From contig CAMVED010000006.1 of assembly GCA_947166445.1 (NCBI GenBank), positions 1 through 60,441 of the forward strand: a stretch of DNA of 60,441 nt, in the 5' to 3' direction. Both the position numbers and the translations under genes were made by a program. Source of the DNA: an uncultured Mycoplasmatota bacterium (lineage in GTDB: Bacteria; Bacillota_I; Bacilli_A; RF39; UBA660). The notes under the pieces are model-generated. The model saw nothing but the letters and a program-made list of their open reading frames with translations. It ran no database searches and had not been told where the DNA came from. Of this stretch, positions 47,136-56,868 are shown one piece after another; position 1 is the stretch's first letter; each line of letters starts with the position of its first letter.

Positions 47136-47849
47136 ATGGGAGAGGATAGGCTTACTAGTAGACAATTTGTAGCTATAGCATTAATTATTATTTGTTGTGG
47201 TATTGCTATAATAGGACATGACTATTTTTTAGCAAAAAGATCTAAAGCATATGAAGACATGAGCATACTTTTGTCGCAAGAACCCGAAGCAGTTGAACCT
47301 GTTGCAAATGAGCCAAATACTAGTAGAATAATAACTAATTCAAATAATAGACAATCTAATCGCAGCAACCAAACAAGTAGGGCAAATCAGGCAAATGATC
47401 CTTCTGGTAGAGTTCAAAAAACAACATATACTTATAATTACATAGGAAGATTAAAAATCCCTTCAATAAATTTAAATCGAGGATTTGTAAAATATGGAAC
47501 AGCTGGCAATAATGTAAACCAAAATATAGCTATTATGAGTGGATCAAAGTACCCTGATGTTAAAAGTAGTAATTTTATTATTGCTGCTCATAATGGTTCT
47601 GGATGGAATGCCTATTTTACTAATATAGATAAGTTAAAAAAAGGCAGTGTGGCATATGTTACATATAAAGGCAAACAATATAGTTATATTTTAAAAAAAA
47701 TTTATAGCGATCCCAAAGGTGATGGTAAGGTAACTATTAAAAAAACAGATAATGAAAAGCATTTAACCCTAATAACATGTAAAAGGCCAGATTATAGAAA
47801 ATACTATTTAGTCCTTGTTTTTGACCTTTTAGAAGAAACTGATATATAA
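47136..47849 (+). CDS. Sortase (class D/E-like)
   Basis: GRLKIPSINLNRGF, FIIAAHNGSGWNAYF (His), LTLITCKRPDYRKYYLVL (Cys, Arg). Confidence 0.88.
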   Translation: MGEDRLTSRQFVAIALIIICCGIAIIGHDYFLAKRSKAYEDMSILLSQEPEAVEPVANEPNTSRIITNSNNRQSNRSNQTSRANQANDPSGRVQKTTYTYNYIGRLKIPSINLNRGFVKYGTAGNNVNQNIAIMSGSKYPDVKSSNFIIAAHNGSGWNAYFTNIDKLKKGSVAYVTYKGKQYSYILKKIYSDPKGDGKVTIKKTDNEKHLTLITCKRPDYRKYYLVLVFDLLEETDI

Positions 47850-47863
47850 AAGGAGTGATAAAA

Positions 47864-48640
47864 GTGGCAAATATTTCGTTTTTAGAGAGATTAAAGACAA
47901 TCATTAGTCTTATAAAATCACAATCATTTTTTGTGACACTTTTTATTATACTTTTACTTACAATTATTGTATTAGTAATTAATATAAAGGTAAAAAGCAA
48001 AGCTCCTAAATATGCAGCAGCTATTGCTTATACAGGACTTGCAATTTTAGTATTAGCTAGATATGGAAACTACATTTTATCTTTAAATGATGGTATTGTT
48101 GATAAGTTTTTTAGAGCAATGTATTTTCCTAATATAGTAGTTTATATTTCCATGCTTATCCTGACAATTCTATTTTTGATAGCAGTAATAATTAATGAGA
48201 AGTATTTGACATTTACTAAAATATGTAGTGTTTTCAGTTTTTTTGTAACATGGTTTTTGTTTGTTTTAACAGTGGATTCTGTAAAAACGGAAGGACTTAG
48301 TTTTTACGAAGTAACTGAAATTTATGCTAATGGTACAATTATGATTTTAATGCAGGCTAGTATGTGTGTGTTTGGACTTTGGTGTGGAGTATTACTAGCA
48401 GATTTAATAATAAGGAAATTATCAGATAAGATTGATAAAAAACAGCCCCAGTTAGCAAATGATAGCCATATACCTACAGATGAAGGTCAAAACATCTTCG
48501 GGACAGTTTTAAATAAAATAAAAAAGAATAAAGATGAAGAAGTTCGAGACTATACTAATCAAGAGTTTAATAATTACCTAAACAATAATACAACAAATAA
48601 TCAAGATCAAACAAACATTGACTTTACCAACAAACTGTAA
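47864..48640 (+). CDS. Polytopic membrane protein downstream of sortase
   Basis: About five TM segments and Asn/Thr/Gln-rich tail; AGGAGTG SD. Confidence 0.65.
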   Translation: MANISFLERLKTIISLIKSQSFFVTLFIILLLTIIVLVINIKVKSKAPKYAAAIAYTGLAILVLARYGNYILSLNDGIVDKFFRAMYFPNIVVYISMLILTILFLIAVIINEKYLTFTKICSVFSFFVTWFLFVLTVDSVKTEGLSFYEVTEIYANGTIMILMQASMCVFGLWCGVLLADLIIRKLSDKIDKKQPQLANDSHIPTDEGQNIFGTVLNKIKKNKDEEVRDYTNQEFNNYLNNNTTNNQDQTNIDFTNKL

Positions 48641-48662
48641 ACAAGTTTACAGTTTTTCTTTT
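48634..48662 (+). terminator. Rho-independent terminator
   Basis: AACTGTAAAC-AA-GTTTACAGTT then T-rich. Confidence 0.75.
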
Positions 48663-48708
48663 TAATTTTACACATATTTGATATAATCAACATGATAGGA
48701 GTGATACA

Positions 48709-50679
48709 ATGTCACTAGTAAAAGTTGGAAAAGTAATCAAGGACTATAGTATAGATATAAAAACTATAAACAATATTAAATCGTTAGGGCTTGATATGAT
48801 CAACACTGCGAAATCAGGGCATCCTGGTATAGTGCTCGGAGCAGCACCAATTATTTATAGACTATACAACAATCACTTAGTATTTGATAATAATAATCCA
48901 AACTGGATAAATAGAGACAGATTCATAATGTCAGCAGGTCATGGCTCTGCACTTTTATATGCAACACTTTTCATGAGTGGATTTGATCTAACAATTAACG
49001 ATTTAAAAGAGTTCAGAAAATATGGTTCTAAAACTCCGGGACATCCAGAAGTGAATACCACACCTGGAGTTGATTGTTCAACCGGACCATTAGGACAAGG
49101 CTTGGCAACTGCAGTAGGTATGGCAATTGGGGAAACTTATTTAAATCAAAAGTTTAAATATTTAAAATCAAGTTTAATAGATCATTATACATACGTGTTA
49201 TGTGGAGATGGTGACCTAATGGAAGGAATAAGCACAGAAGCAGCATCACTCGCAGGTTCTCTATCTTTAGGTAAACTAATAGTATTATATGATTCAAATA
49301 ATATAAGTTTAGATGGAACAACTACAGGAGTATTCGATGAAAATGTTTTAAAAAAATATAGAGCAATGGGCTGGGATACCCATCTTTTAGAAGACCCTTA
49401 TAATTTCGAGGAATTTGATCGGTTAATAGAAAAATCTAAAAAAACTGTTGATAAACCATCAATAATAAAAATAAATACAGTAATAGGAAAAGATTCAAAA
49501 TATCAAAACACAAACATAGTTCATGGTAAACCTTTAACAAAAGAAGATTTAAAAAGAGTAAAGAAAAAATTAGGAATTAGAGATATTCCATATACAGTAT
49601 TGAGCGATTCGTATAGTTATATGAAAAAATGTATTGATGAAAGAAATAATGCTGCCATATCAAAATGGAAAAAAACATGTGAAAGACTAAGACAAAAACT
49701 AGATAAAAAAGTCATAGAAGAATATGATAGTTTTTTGATAGATAAACCAATTAATATAGAAGAGATAAATGAAAATAGAAAGTATACTGGTAGAGAATTA
49801 GCACATATCTTATTAAACAAGCTAAATAAGAAAAATATACTTTGTTTACAGACAGATACAAGTAATTCTACAAAAATATATTTTGATAAAGAAAATAGTT
49901 TTTCAAAAAAGAACAGAATTGGTAAAAACATAAAATGCGGAGTAAGAGAATTAGGAACAACTGCAATTCAAAATGGGTTAGCCTTAATGAATATAAAAAC
50001 TATATCTTCAGGATTTTTATCGTTTTCTAATTACATGATACCAAGCATAAGAATGGCTAGTTTAATGAAACTAAATACAGTATACATATTCACCCATGAT
50101 AGTGTTTTAATTGGAGAAGATGGTCCAACTCATCAACCTATAGAACAAATTGATCAGTTAAGACTTATTCCTGGAATAACATTATTTAGACCATGTGATA
50201 TAAATGAAACAATTGACGCTTTTAATTACTCATTTAATAGCGATAAGCCATGTGTTATAGTAATAAGTAAAGATAACTTGTCATCATATGAAAAACATGA
50301 TTATATTTTAAAAGATGACAAAGATTTTGAAATATCGATAATTGCAAGTGGTACAGAAGTAGAACTAGCTATGCAAGTTAGTAAAGCATTAGAAAAGCAT
50401 ATGATTAAATCTAGAGTAGTATCTATTCCTTCGATAGAGTTATTTGATAAAGAAAATAAAGAAACACAAGAAAAAATACTACCAAAGAACAAACTAAAGG
50501 TAGTACTTGAATTATCTACTTGTAATAGCTATTACAAATATTTATCACAAGATGATTTAGTATTTAATATAAAAAATTTTATGAAAAGTGGAAACAAGTA
50601 TTCAATAGTTCATAGATTAAACTATGATGTTGATTCCATTACTAAAAAAATAACTATAAGCATTAAGCAAAAAATGTAG
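48709..50679 (+). CDS. tkt: Transketolase
   Basis: SAGHGSALLYA, TPGHPE, GDGDLMEGISTEAASLAG, GEDGPTHQPIEQ; C-terminal domain divergent. Confidence 0.92.
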   Translation: MSLVKVGKVIKDYSIDIKTINNIKSLGLDMINTAKSGHPGIVLGAAPIIYRLYNNHLVFDNNNPNWINRDRFIMSAGHGSALLYATLFMSGFDLTINDLKEFRKYGSKTPGHPEVNTTPGVDCSTGPLGQGLATAVGMAIGETYLNQKFKYLKSSLIDHYTYVLCGDGDLMEGISTEAASLAGSLSLGKLIVLYDSNNISLDGTTTGVFDENVLKKYRAMGWDTHLLEDPYNFEEFDRLIEKSKKTVDKPSIIKINTVIGKDSKYQNTNIVHGKPLTKEDLKRVKKKLGIRDIPYTVLSDSYSYMKKCIDERNNAAISKWKKTCERLRQKLDKKVIEEYDSFLIDKPINIEEINENRKYTGRELAHILLNKLNKKNILCLQTDTSNSTKIYFDKENSFSKKNRIGKNIKCGVRELGTTAIQNGLALMNIKTISSGFLSFSNYMIPSIRMASLMKLNTVYIFTHDSVLIGEDGPTHQPIEQIDQLRLIPGITLFRPCDINETIDAFNYSFNSDKPCVIVISKDNLSSYEKHDYILKDDKDFEISIIASGTEVELAMQVSKALEKHMIKSRVVSIPSIELFDKENKETQEKILPKNKLKVVLELSTCNSYYKYLSQDDLVFNIKNFMKSGNKYSIVHRLNYDVDSITKKITISIKQKM

Positions 50680-51034
50680 GAGCATTAGATTGCTCTTTTT
50701 GTATATTAGTAGTAGAACCAGTGTTTGTTTGCGCTTTAGTAGGAGTAGTATCATTACTATTTAAACCTTTGACAACTCTAAACATTGTTCTCGCATTATT
50801 CCAAATAGGTTTAACTTGATAAAAAACAGGAATAGCTTGATTAATTACTCCTAAAGTTTTACTAGCACCATTTAAAATGTTAGAAAAAGTTACTTTAGAA
50901 GCACCGGCGGTTGCTCCAACAGCACCTCTACCAAATAAAGAACTAATTCTAGGAACCGGTGCAATATAATTTGGGGTCATTGGCATGCTTCTAATAAAAG
51001 CTGAGTTTGGTATAAAATTATAACCATTGTTCAT
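50663..51034 (-). CDS. YqfQ/VrrA-like spore coat protein
   Basis: SSLFGRG ... ASKTLGVINQAIPVFYQVKPIWNNARTMFRVVKGLNS; AGGAGG SD. Confidence 0.65.
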   Translation of the reverse strand: MNNGYNFIPNSAFIRSMPMTPNYIAPVPRISSLFGRGAVGATAGASKVTFSNILNGASKTLGVINQAIPVFYQVKPIWNNARTMFRVVKGLNSNDTTPTKAQTNTGSTTNIQKEQSNAPTFFA

Positions 51035-51159
51035 AGAAAAACCTCCTAATATAATGTATGTGTAAACATTGAAAAAGAAACAAGAATTTTAAGCTTTAAT
51101 CATTGACTATATAAAGTATATAAGTTAAAATATATTATATAATAGTGGAGGTGTGTAAG

Positions 51160-52503
51160 ATGGAAAATCAAAATAGTAACACAGTAGAACAACAACAAAC
51201 TACGCAAAATACTAGTACTAATACAACTCCTTCTAATAGTCAAAAAACTGCAAAGAACAAAGAAGGGTTAAAAGCTACTGCAGCAATGCAAAATAAAAGA
51301 AAGCGTTTCAAATATAAAGCACAAAATAATAAGGGTAAACAAATTGTTGGTTATTTAGATGCTTATAATCAAACAGAAGTTACATCATATTTAAAAAATG
51401 AAGGATATAAAATATTAAAAATTGAAGAAGTAAGTCAACTTTTAAATATGGAAATCGGAGGAACAAAACTAAGTTATGCAGAATTAGCATTTTTGTTAAC
51501 TCAATTATCTACATATCTTAAAGCAGGTATTCCTTTAATTGATTCAATAAAAATTCTTGAAAGGCAAACTCAAAAACCCTCTAAAAAAAGAATATATTCT
51601 AATATAGTATATGAATTGTCAAAAGGTGAATCATTTTCAAGCAGTTTAACTGCGCAAGGCAATACTTTTCCGCCTCTTTTAATAAACATGGTAAAAACTG
51701 CAGAACTTACTGGTGATTTGCCAGAAATACTAGATGATATGCGTGATTATTATGAATCAATTGATAGAACAAGGAAAGAAGCTATAAGTTCCATGATTTA
51801 TCCATCAATACTATTTGTATTTGCTATTGCAGTACTTGTATTTATCTTAACGTGGGTAATACCATCATTTGTGACATTGTTTCAACAACAAAATGCCAAA
51901 TTGCCTACAATGACAAAAATAGTGTTAGGTGCAAGTAATTTTTTAACCACTAAAAAATATTGGATAATAGGCACTATATTAGTGATAACATTAACATTTA
52001 TACTTTTATATAAATATTCAAAACCATTTAGAAAAACAATGCAAACTATTGGTATGAAATTACCAGGATTTGGGAACATAATTATATATAGAGAAGTAAC
52101 AATGTTTACAAAAACATTTGCTTCACTTCTAAATCATAATGTATTCATAACAGATTCAATGGAAATACTAAGATCTGTATCTAGTAATGAAATTTTTAAA
52201 GAAATAATAAATGAATCATTAGTGCTATTATCAAAAGGAGCAAAAATAAGTGATGCCTTTGAAGATAAATGGGCATTTCCGGTTGTTGCATACGAAATGT
52301 TAGTAACTGGTGAAAATACAGGTAGACTTCCTATGATGATGAGTTATGTTGCAGATTATTATGGAGATTTACATGCCAATCTAGTAAAAAGAATAAATAC
52401 ATTTATAGAACCAATACTTATTATAATTATTGCCATTATTGTTGGTATAGTAGTTGTATCAGTAGTAATGCCAATGTTTGATTTCTATGGAACAGTTTTA
52501 TAG
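51160..52503 (+). CDS. Type II secretion/type IV pilus inner-membrane protein GspF/PilC
   Basis: Two repeated GspF domains: LTQLSTYLKAGIPLIDSIKIL... and FTKTFASLLNHNVFITDSMEIL..., TGENTGRLPMMM. Confidence 0.92.
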   Translation: MENQNSNTVEQQQTTQNTSTNTTPSNSQKTAKNKEGLKATAAMQNKRKRFKYKAQNNKGKQIVGYLDAYNQTEVTSYLKNEGYKILKIEEVSQLLNMEIGGTKLSYAELAFLLTQLSTYLKAGIPLIDSIKILERQTQKPSKKRIYSNIVYELSKGESFSSSLTAQGNTFPPLLINMVKTAELTGDLPEILDDMRDYYESIDRTRKEAISSMIYPSILFVFAIAVLVFILTWVIPSFVTLFQQQNAKLPTMTKIVLGASNFLTTKKYWIIGTILVITLTFILLYKYSKPFRKTMQTIGMKLPGFGNIIIYREVTMFTKTFASLLNHNVFITDSMEILRSVSSNEIFKEIINESLVLLSKGAKISDAFEDKWAFPVVAYEMLVTGENTGRLPMMMSYVADYYGDLHANLVKRINTFIEPILIIIIAIIVGIVVVSVVMPMFDFYGTVL

Positions 52504-53266
52504 TATATATTTTACAATTGCGTTCCTAATTATAGGATTAATATTTGGTTCATTCTATAATGTAGTGGGGTTGAGGTTATCAAAGAAAGAGAGTTTAATA
52601 TTTCCAGCAAGTCATTGTCCAAAGTGCAATCACAAATTGAAACCATATGAACTTATTCCAGTGTTCTCTTATATTTTTCTAAAAGGGAAATGTAAGAAAT
52701 GCAAAGAGCCAATAAGTATAATGTATCCTATTGTAGAATTATGTACAGGAATACTTTTTGCAGTAAGTTTTTATAAATATGGGTTTAGTACAGATTTTAT
52801 ATTAGCTTTGTTATTATCTTCATTATTAATGATAATAGTAGTAACAGATTTAAATTTTTATATAATTCCAGATAGTATAACAATAGCATTTGGATTATTA
52901 ATCTTTATTTATAACATAATTTCAAAAGGAATATTAGATGCATGTACTTATGCGGTTTATGGTTTAATAATGTTTGGATTAATGTATGCTTTAATGATGT
53001 TTGGTAATGCCCTTTTTAAAAAAGAATCTTTAGGAGGAGGGGATATCAAACTAATGGGAATACTAGGTATGATTAATAAACCTATAGTATCTATTTCATC
53101 ACTTACGATATCTGCTTTTATAGCATTACCATGCTCTATATATTTTTTAAAAAAGAATAAGGATAAAACAATTCCGTTTGGGCCATTTTTAGTAATAGGT
53201 TTTATACTTATAATGTTTTTAGGAATAGATACTCAAGATATAATAGATTTTTTAACTAGAGCGTAA
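52487..53266 (+). CDS. Prepilin peptidase (PilD/GspO/ComC family)
   Basis: CPKC...CKKC tetra-Cys motif, VTDLNFYIIPDS, GGGDIKLMGILG. Confidence 0.93.
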   Translation: MEQFYSIYFTIAFLIIGLIFGSFYNVVGLRLSKKESLIFPASHCPKCNHKLKPYELIPVFSYIFLKGKCKKCKEPISIMYPIVELCTGILFAVSFYKYGFSTDFILALLLSSLLMIIVVTDLNFYIIPDSITIAFGLLIFIYNIISKGILDACTYAVYGLIMFGLMYALMMFGNALFKKESLGGGDIKLMGILGMINKPIVSISSLTISAFIALPCSIYFLKKNKDKTIPFGPFLVIGFILIMFLGIDTQDIIDFLTRA

Positions 53267-53279
53267 GCTCTTTTTTTTT
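53256..53279 (+). terminator. Rho-independent terminator
   Basis: AGAGC-GTAA-GCTC then T9. Confidence 0.65.
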
Positions 53280-53454
53280 ATGTATATATTATCATTGCAC
53301 TAAAACAATATATTTGCTCCTCAGAAAAGATTGATGTACTCACTTCATACTTTATATCAATTACTTCCTTGTCATCATCAAGTTCTTCTAAAAAACCATT
53401 TACTTTTTCTTCTAAATCCTTTTCATGTCCTTCATCAAATATTTTTACTTTCAT
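53278..53454 (-). CDS. Cse60-like sporulation protein
   Basis: MKVKIFDEGHEKDLEEKVNGFLEEL...IDIKYEVSTSIFSEEQIYCFSAMIIYT, 58 aa. Confidence 0.65.
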   Translation of the reverse strand: MKVKIFDEGHEKDLEEKVNGFLEELDDDKEVIDIKYEVSTSIFSEEQIYCFSAMIIYT

Positions 53455-53570
53455 ATATATCACCAATTTTTATTTTAATAAAAAAAAGCATAAAATTTGT
53501 AGAATAATCTTGCCAAATTATTTAAATTAACTATAATAATTAGATATAGTTTTTTGATGAGGAGGAGATT

Positions 53571-55925
53571 ATGAATAACAAAAAATTACCTGTTTTAGTG
53601 CTTAAAAATATAATACTTTTTCCTCACAGTGAAATTAGACTTGAACTTGAAAACGATAAAGATAAAGAGCTTATATCTTTAGCAGATTCATACTATAATA
53701 AACATATTTTAATAATTCATCCTGAAGATGCACTTGAAGATTCTATAGATAAAACTAGTTTTCCTAGGATTGGAGTAATAGGTTACATTAACATGAAACT
53801 TGATCTCCCTAACAATCGAACTAGAATAGTAATAAGAGGACTTGATAGAGTAAAAGTTTTATCGTTTGTAGAAGAAACTGGCGGCACTAAAGTATCCTCA
53901 TTTGAAGAAGTTAAAAAGTCAGAACTTTCTCTTTCTGAACAAATGGCATATTCGCGCAGTTTAATAAAACAAACTGAGTATTATATAGAACATTGTCCTG
54001 GTGTCAGTAATAGTATATTATCTGATATCCTTGGTGTTAACGACATAGATAAAATAACAGATATTCTTACTATGTTTATCCCTGGAACATATGAAAGAAA
54101 AATCGAGTACTTAAATGAAACATCAGCCACCACTAGAGCAATGATGCTTTTAGATGATATTAATATGGAAATATCAGTTACAGATTTAGAACAAGAAATA
54201 GAAGACAGAGTATCTTTTGAACTAGATAAAACACAAAGAGAATATATCCTAAATGAAAAAATAAAAGTAATGAAGGATGAACTTGGAGAAGGTTATGATA
54301 AAGATAGAGAAATAAACGATTTAAAAAACAAACTAAATAATCCTAATATTCCTAACTATATAAAGAAAAAATTAGAAGTAGAAATAAAAAGATATGAAGC
54401 AATTCCTGCAATGTCTTCAGAAATAGGAATGTTAAAAACATATATTGATACATTGTTTTCGCTTCCTTGGGGTGAATATACTGAAGATAATAAAGATTTA
54501 GTTTCTGCTAAAGAAAAACTTGATAGTACTCATTATGGATTATTTGACCTAAAGGAAAGAATTATAGAGTATCTAGCACTTACTCAAATGACTAATGGAT
54601 TAAATAATCCAATTATTTGTTTTGTAGGTCCTCCAGGGGTAGGCAAAACTACATTTGCTAAAAGTATTGCAGATGCTATAGGAAGACGTTATGTAAAAAT
54701 ATCTGTCGGAGGAGTAAACGATGAAGCAGATATAGTAGGACATAGAAGAGCTTATATTGGCTCTAGTCCTGGTAAGATAATAGATGGAATGAAAAGAGCA
54801 GGAGTTTCTAATCCGGTATTTGTTATCGACGAAATCGATAAGATGACAAAAGATATAAAAGGAGATCCAGCCTCAAGTTTACTTGAAGTTCTTGATAAGG
54901 AGCAAAACAAATACTTTGTAGACCATTATATTGAAGAACAATTTGATTTATCAAAAGTAATGTTTATACTTACTGCTAATTATATTGAAAGAATTCCTGA
55001 AGAGTTAAGAGATAGATTAGAAATAATAGAAATATCTAGTTATACAGAATATGAAAAATTCAATATTTGTAAAAACTATATTATTCCAAATGGTATAAAA
55101 AAACATGGACTTGAAGATTACAATGTAACATTTACAGATGAAGCAATATTTAAAATAATTAGAAATTATACTAAAGAAGCTGGTGTAAGAGAGTTAGAAA
55201 GAAAAGTATATGCTATTTTTAGAAAACTAATTAAAAAAATAGTAGTAGAAAAACAAGAATCATTAAATATAATAGATGTAGGTATAATAAAAGAATTGCT
55301 TGGCAATGAAATATATACAGACACTATAAATATCTCAAAAGAAAGTGTTGGAATAGTAAACGGAATGAGTTATACAATTTATGGCGGAGACATTCTAAAA
55401 ATAGAAGTCAACTACTATGAAGGAGATGGTAAGATTATTACCACAGGAAGTCTCGGTAATGTTTTTATAGAAAGTGCTAAAATTGCTCTTAGTTATATTA
55501 AAAGTAATTATAAAAAGTTTAATATTGATTATGAAAAACTTTCTAAAAGCGATATCCATATACATGTTCCTGAAGGAGCAGTAAAGAAGGATGGCCCTAG
55601 TGCAGGTATAACTATAACAACAGCAATTATAAGTGCCTTCACCAACTTAAAAATAAATAGTAATATTTCGATGACTGGAGAAATAACTCTAAGAGGTGAT
55701 ATACTTCCAGTCGGAGGGTTAAAAGAAAAAATAATTGGGGCCAAAAAAGCAGGAATAAAGAAAATATTTATTCCCGAAGGAAATGAATCAGAAGTCAAAT
55801 CTTTTGATAAAGAAATAACATCTGGTATTAGATTTATATATGTTAATAACTATTTACAAGTATTTGAAAATTTAAACTTAAAAAAAGCAATAAGAAAGCA
55901 AATAAGAACTACTATCAAAAGGTAG
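53571..55925 (+). CDS. lon: ATP-dependent protease Lon
   Basis: GPPGVGKTTFAKSIA, PEGAVKKDGPSAGITI, LPVGGLKEKIIGAKKAGIK. Confidence 0.97.
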   Translation: MNNKKLPVLVLKNIILFPHSEIRLELENDKDKELISLADSYYNKHILIIHPEDALEDSIDKTSFPRIGVIGYINMKLDLPNNRTRIVIRGLDRVKVLSFVEETGGTKVSSFEEVKKSELSLSEQMAYSRSLIKQTEYYIEHCPGVSNSILSDILGVNDIDKITDILTMFIPGTYERKIEYLNETSATTRAMMLLDDINMEISVTDLEQEIEDRVSFELDKTQREYILNEKIKVMKDELGEGYDKDREINDLKNKLNNPNIPNYIKKKLEVEIKRYEAIPAMSSEIGMLKTYIDTLFSLPWGEYTEDNKDLVSAKEKLDSTHYGLFDLKERIIEYLALTQMTNGLNNPIICFVGPPGVGKTTFAKSIADAIGRRYVKISVGGVNDEADIVGHRRAYIGSSPGKIIDGMKRAGVSNPVFVIDEIDKMTKDIKGDPASSLLEVLDKEQNKYFVDHYIEEQFDLSKVMFILTANYIERIPEELRDRLEIIEISSYTEYEKFNICKNYIIPNGIKKHGLEDYNVTFTDEAIFKIIRNYTKEAGVRELERKVYAIFRKLIKKIVVEKQESLNIIDVGIIKELLGNEIYTDTINISKESVGIVNGMSYTIYGGDILKIEVNYYEGDGKIITTGSLGNVFIESAKIALSYIKSNYKKFNIDYEKLSKSDIHIHVPEGAVKKDGPSAGITITTAIISAFTNLKINSNISMTGEITLRGDILPVGGLKEKIIGAKKAGIKKIFIPEGNESEVKSFDKEITSGIRFIYVNNYLQVFENLNLKKAIRKQIRTTIKR

Positions 55926-55940
55926 CTTATTTGTTTTTTG
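55900..55940 (+). terminator. Terminator overlapping the lon stop codon
   Basis: CAAATAAG..CTAC ... GGTAG CTTATTTG TTTTTT. Confidence 0.65.
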
Positions 55941-55984
55941 TTATGTTTTGTGTTAAAATGATGTAGTACTGATGAGGTGATCTT

Positions 55985-56815
55985 ATGAAAGAAGTTATTA
56001 TAGACGCTTTAATTGATTCGATAAAACTACTGCCATTTTTACTTATAGCATTTTTATTAATTGAATTATTTGAACACAAATTTAATAAAAAAAACAAGGA
56101 AAAACTTTCAAAATCTAATAAATTTGGACCAGTATTGGGTAGCATACTAGGAATTATTCCTCAATGTGGTTTTAGTGTAATGGCTACCAATTTATACGCT
56201 ACTAGAATAATTACATTAGGAACTTTAATATCCGTATATTTATCAACTAGTGATGAAATGATTCCTATTTTAATAGCAGAAAAAGCCCCTCTAGATTTAA
56301 TGATAAAGATTCTTGCAATAAAACTATTAATTGGAATAGTATGTGGTATATTTATAGACTTATTAATAAAAAGAAAAACCAAAGAAGATTATCATATTTG
56401 TGAAGAAGAGCATTGCAATTGTGATGATGAACATTTTTTTAAAGCAGCTTTAAAACATACATTTAATATATTTATATTTATACTTATATGTACATTAATA
56501 ATAAATATGATAATGGAATATGGTGGAAACAATCTATTAAATAAAATACTTTTAAAACACAATATATTTGCACCTTTCTTAACAAGCTTAATAGGATTAA
56601 TTCCAAACTGTGCTGCTTCAGTAGTATTAACTGAACTATACTTAAATAATGCTATAACTTTTGCAGCTCTAATATCGGGCCTATTAACAGGGGCGGGAAT
56701 TGGTATATTAGTATTATTCAAAACAAATAAAAATAAAAAAGAAAATGTACAAATATTACTAACAATTTATCTAATAGGATCATTGATAGGTTTATTAATG
56801 GAATTATTTATTTAA
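55985..56815 (+). CDS. Putative 10-TM metal exporter (ArsP_2-type)
   Basis: Repeated IPQCGFSVMATNLY and IPNCAASVVLTELYL motifs, central His/Cys-rich loop CEEEHCNCDDEH. Confidence 0.75.
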   Translation: MKEVIIDALIDSIKLLPFLLIAFLLIELFEHKFNKKNKEKLSKSNKFGPVLGSILGIIPQCGFSVMATNLYATRIITLGTLISVYLSTSDEMIPILIAEKAPLDLMIKILAIKLLIGIVCGIFIDLLIKRKTKEDYHICEEEHCNCDDEHFFKAALKHTFNIFIFILICTLIINMIMEYGGNNLLNKILLKHNIFAPFLTSLIGLIPNCAASVVLTELYLNNAITFAALISGLLTGAGIGILVLFKTNKNKKENVQILLTIYLIGSLIGLLMELFI

Positions 56816-56838
56816 GAAGGCTAGTCCTTCTTTTTTCT
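56814..56838 (+). terminator. Rho-independent terminator
   Basis: AAGAAGG-CTAGT-CCTTCTT then T4. Confidence 0.6.
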
Positions 56839-56868
56839 TTTTGATATAATAACTATAAGGAGGAAACT

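Noticed and set aside
50663-50679. Frameshift/misassembly explanation for the tkt/YqfQ-like overlap
   Set aside because: Both proteins end plausibly and both frames are intact; a short convergent overlap is the simpler reading.
51041-51060. CATACATTA sigma-E/K -10-like sequence upstream of the YqfQ-like gene
   Set aside because: Good -10 match, but no AC or ATA-type -35 at the right distance, and the implied start falls inside the SD. Not strong enough to claim.
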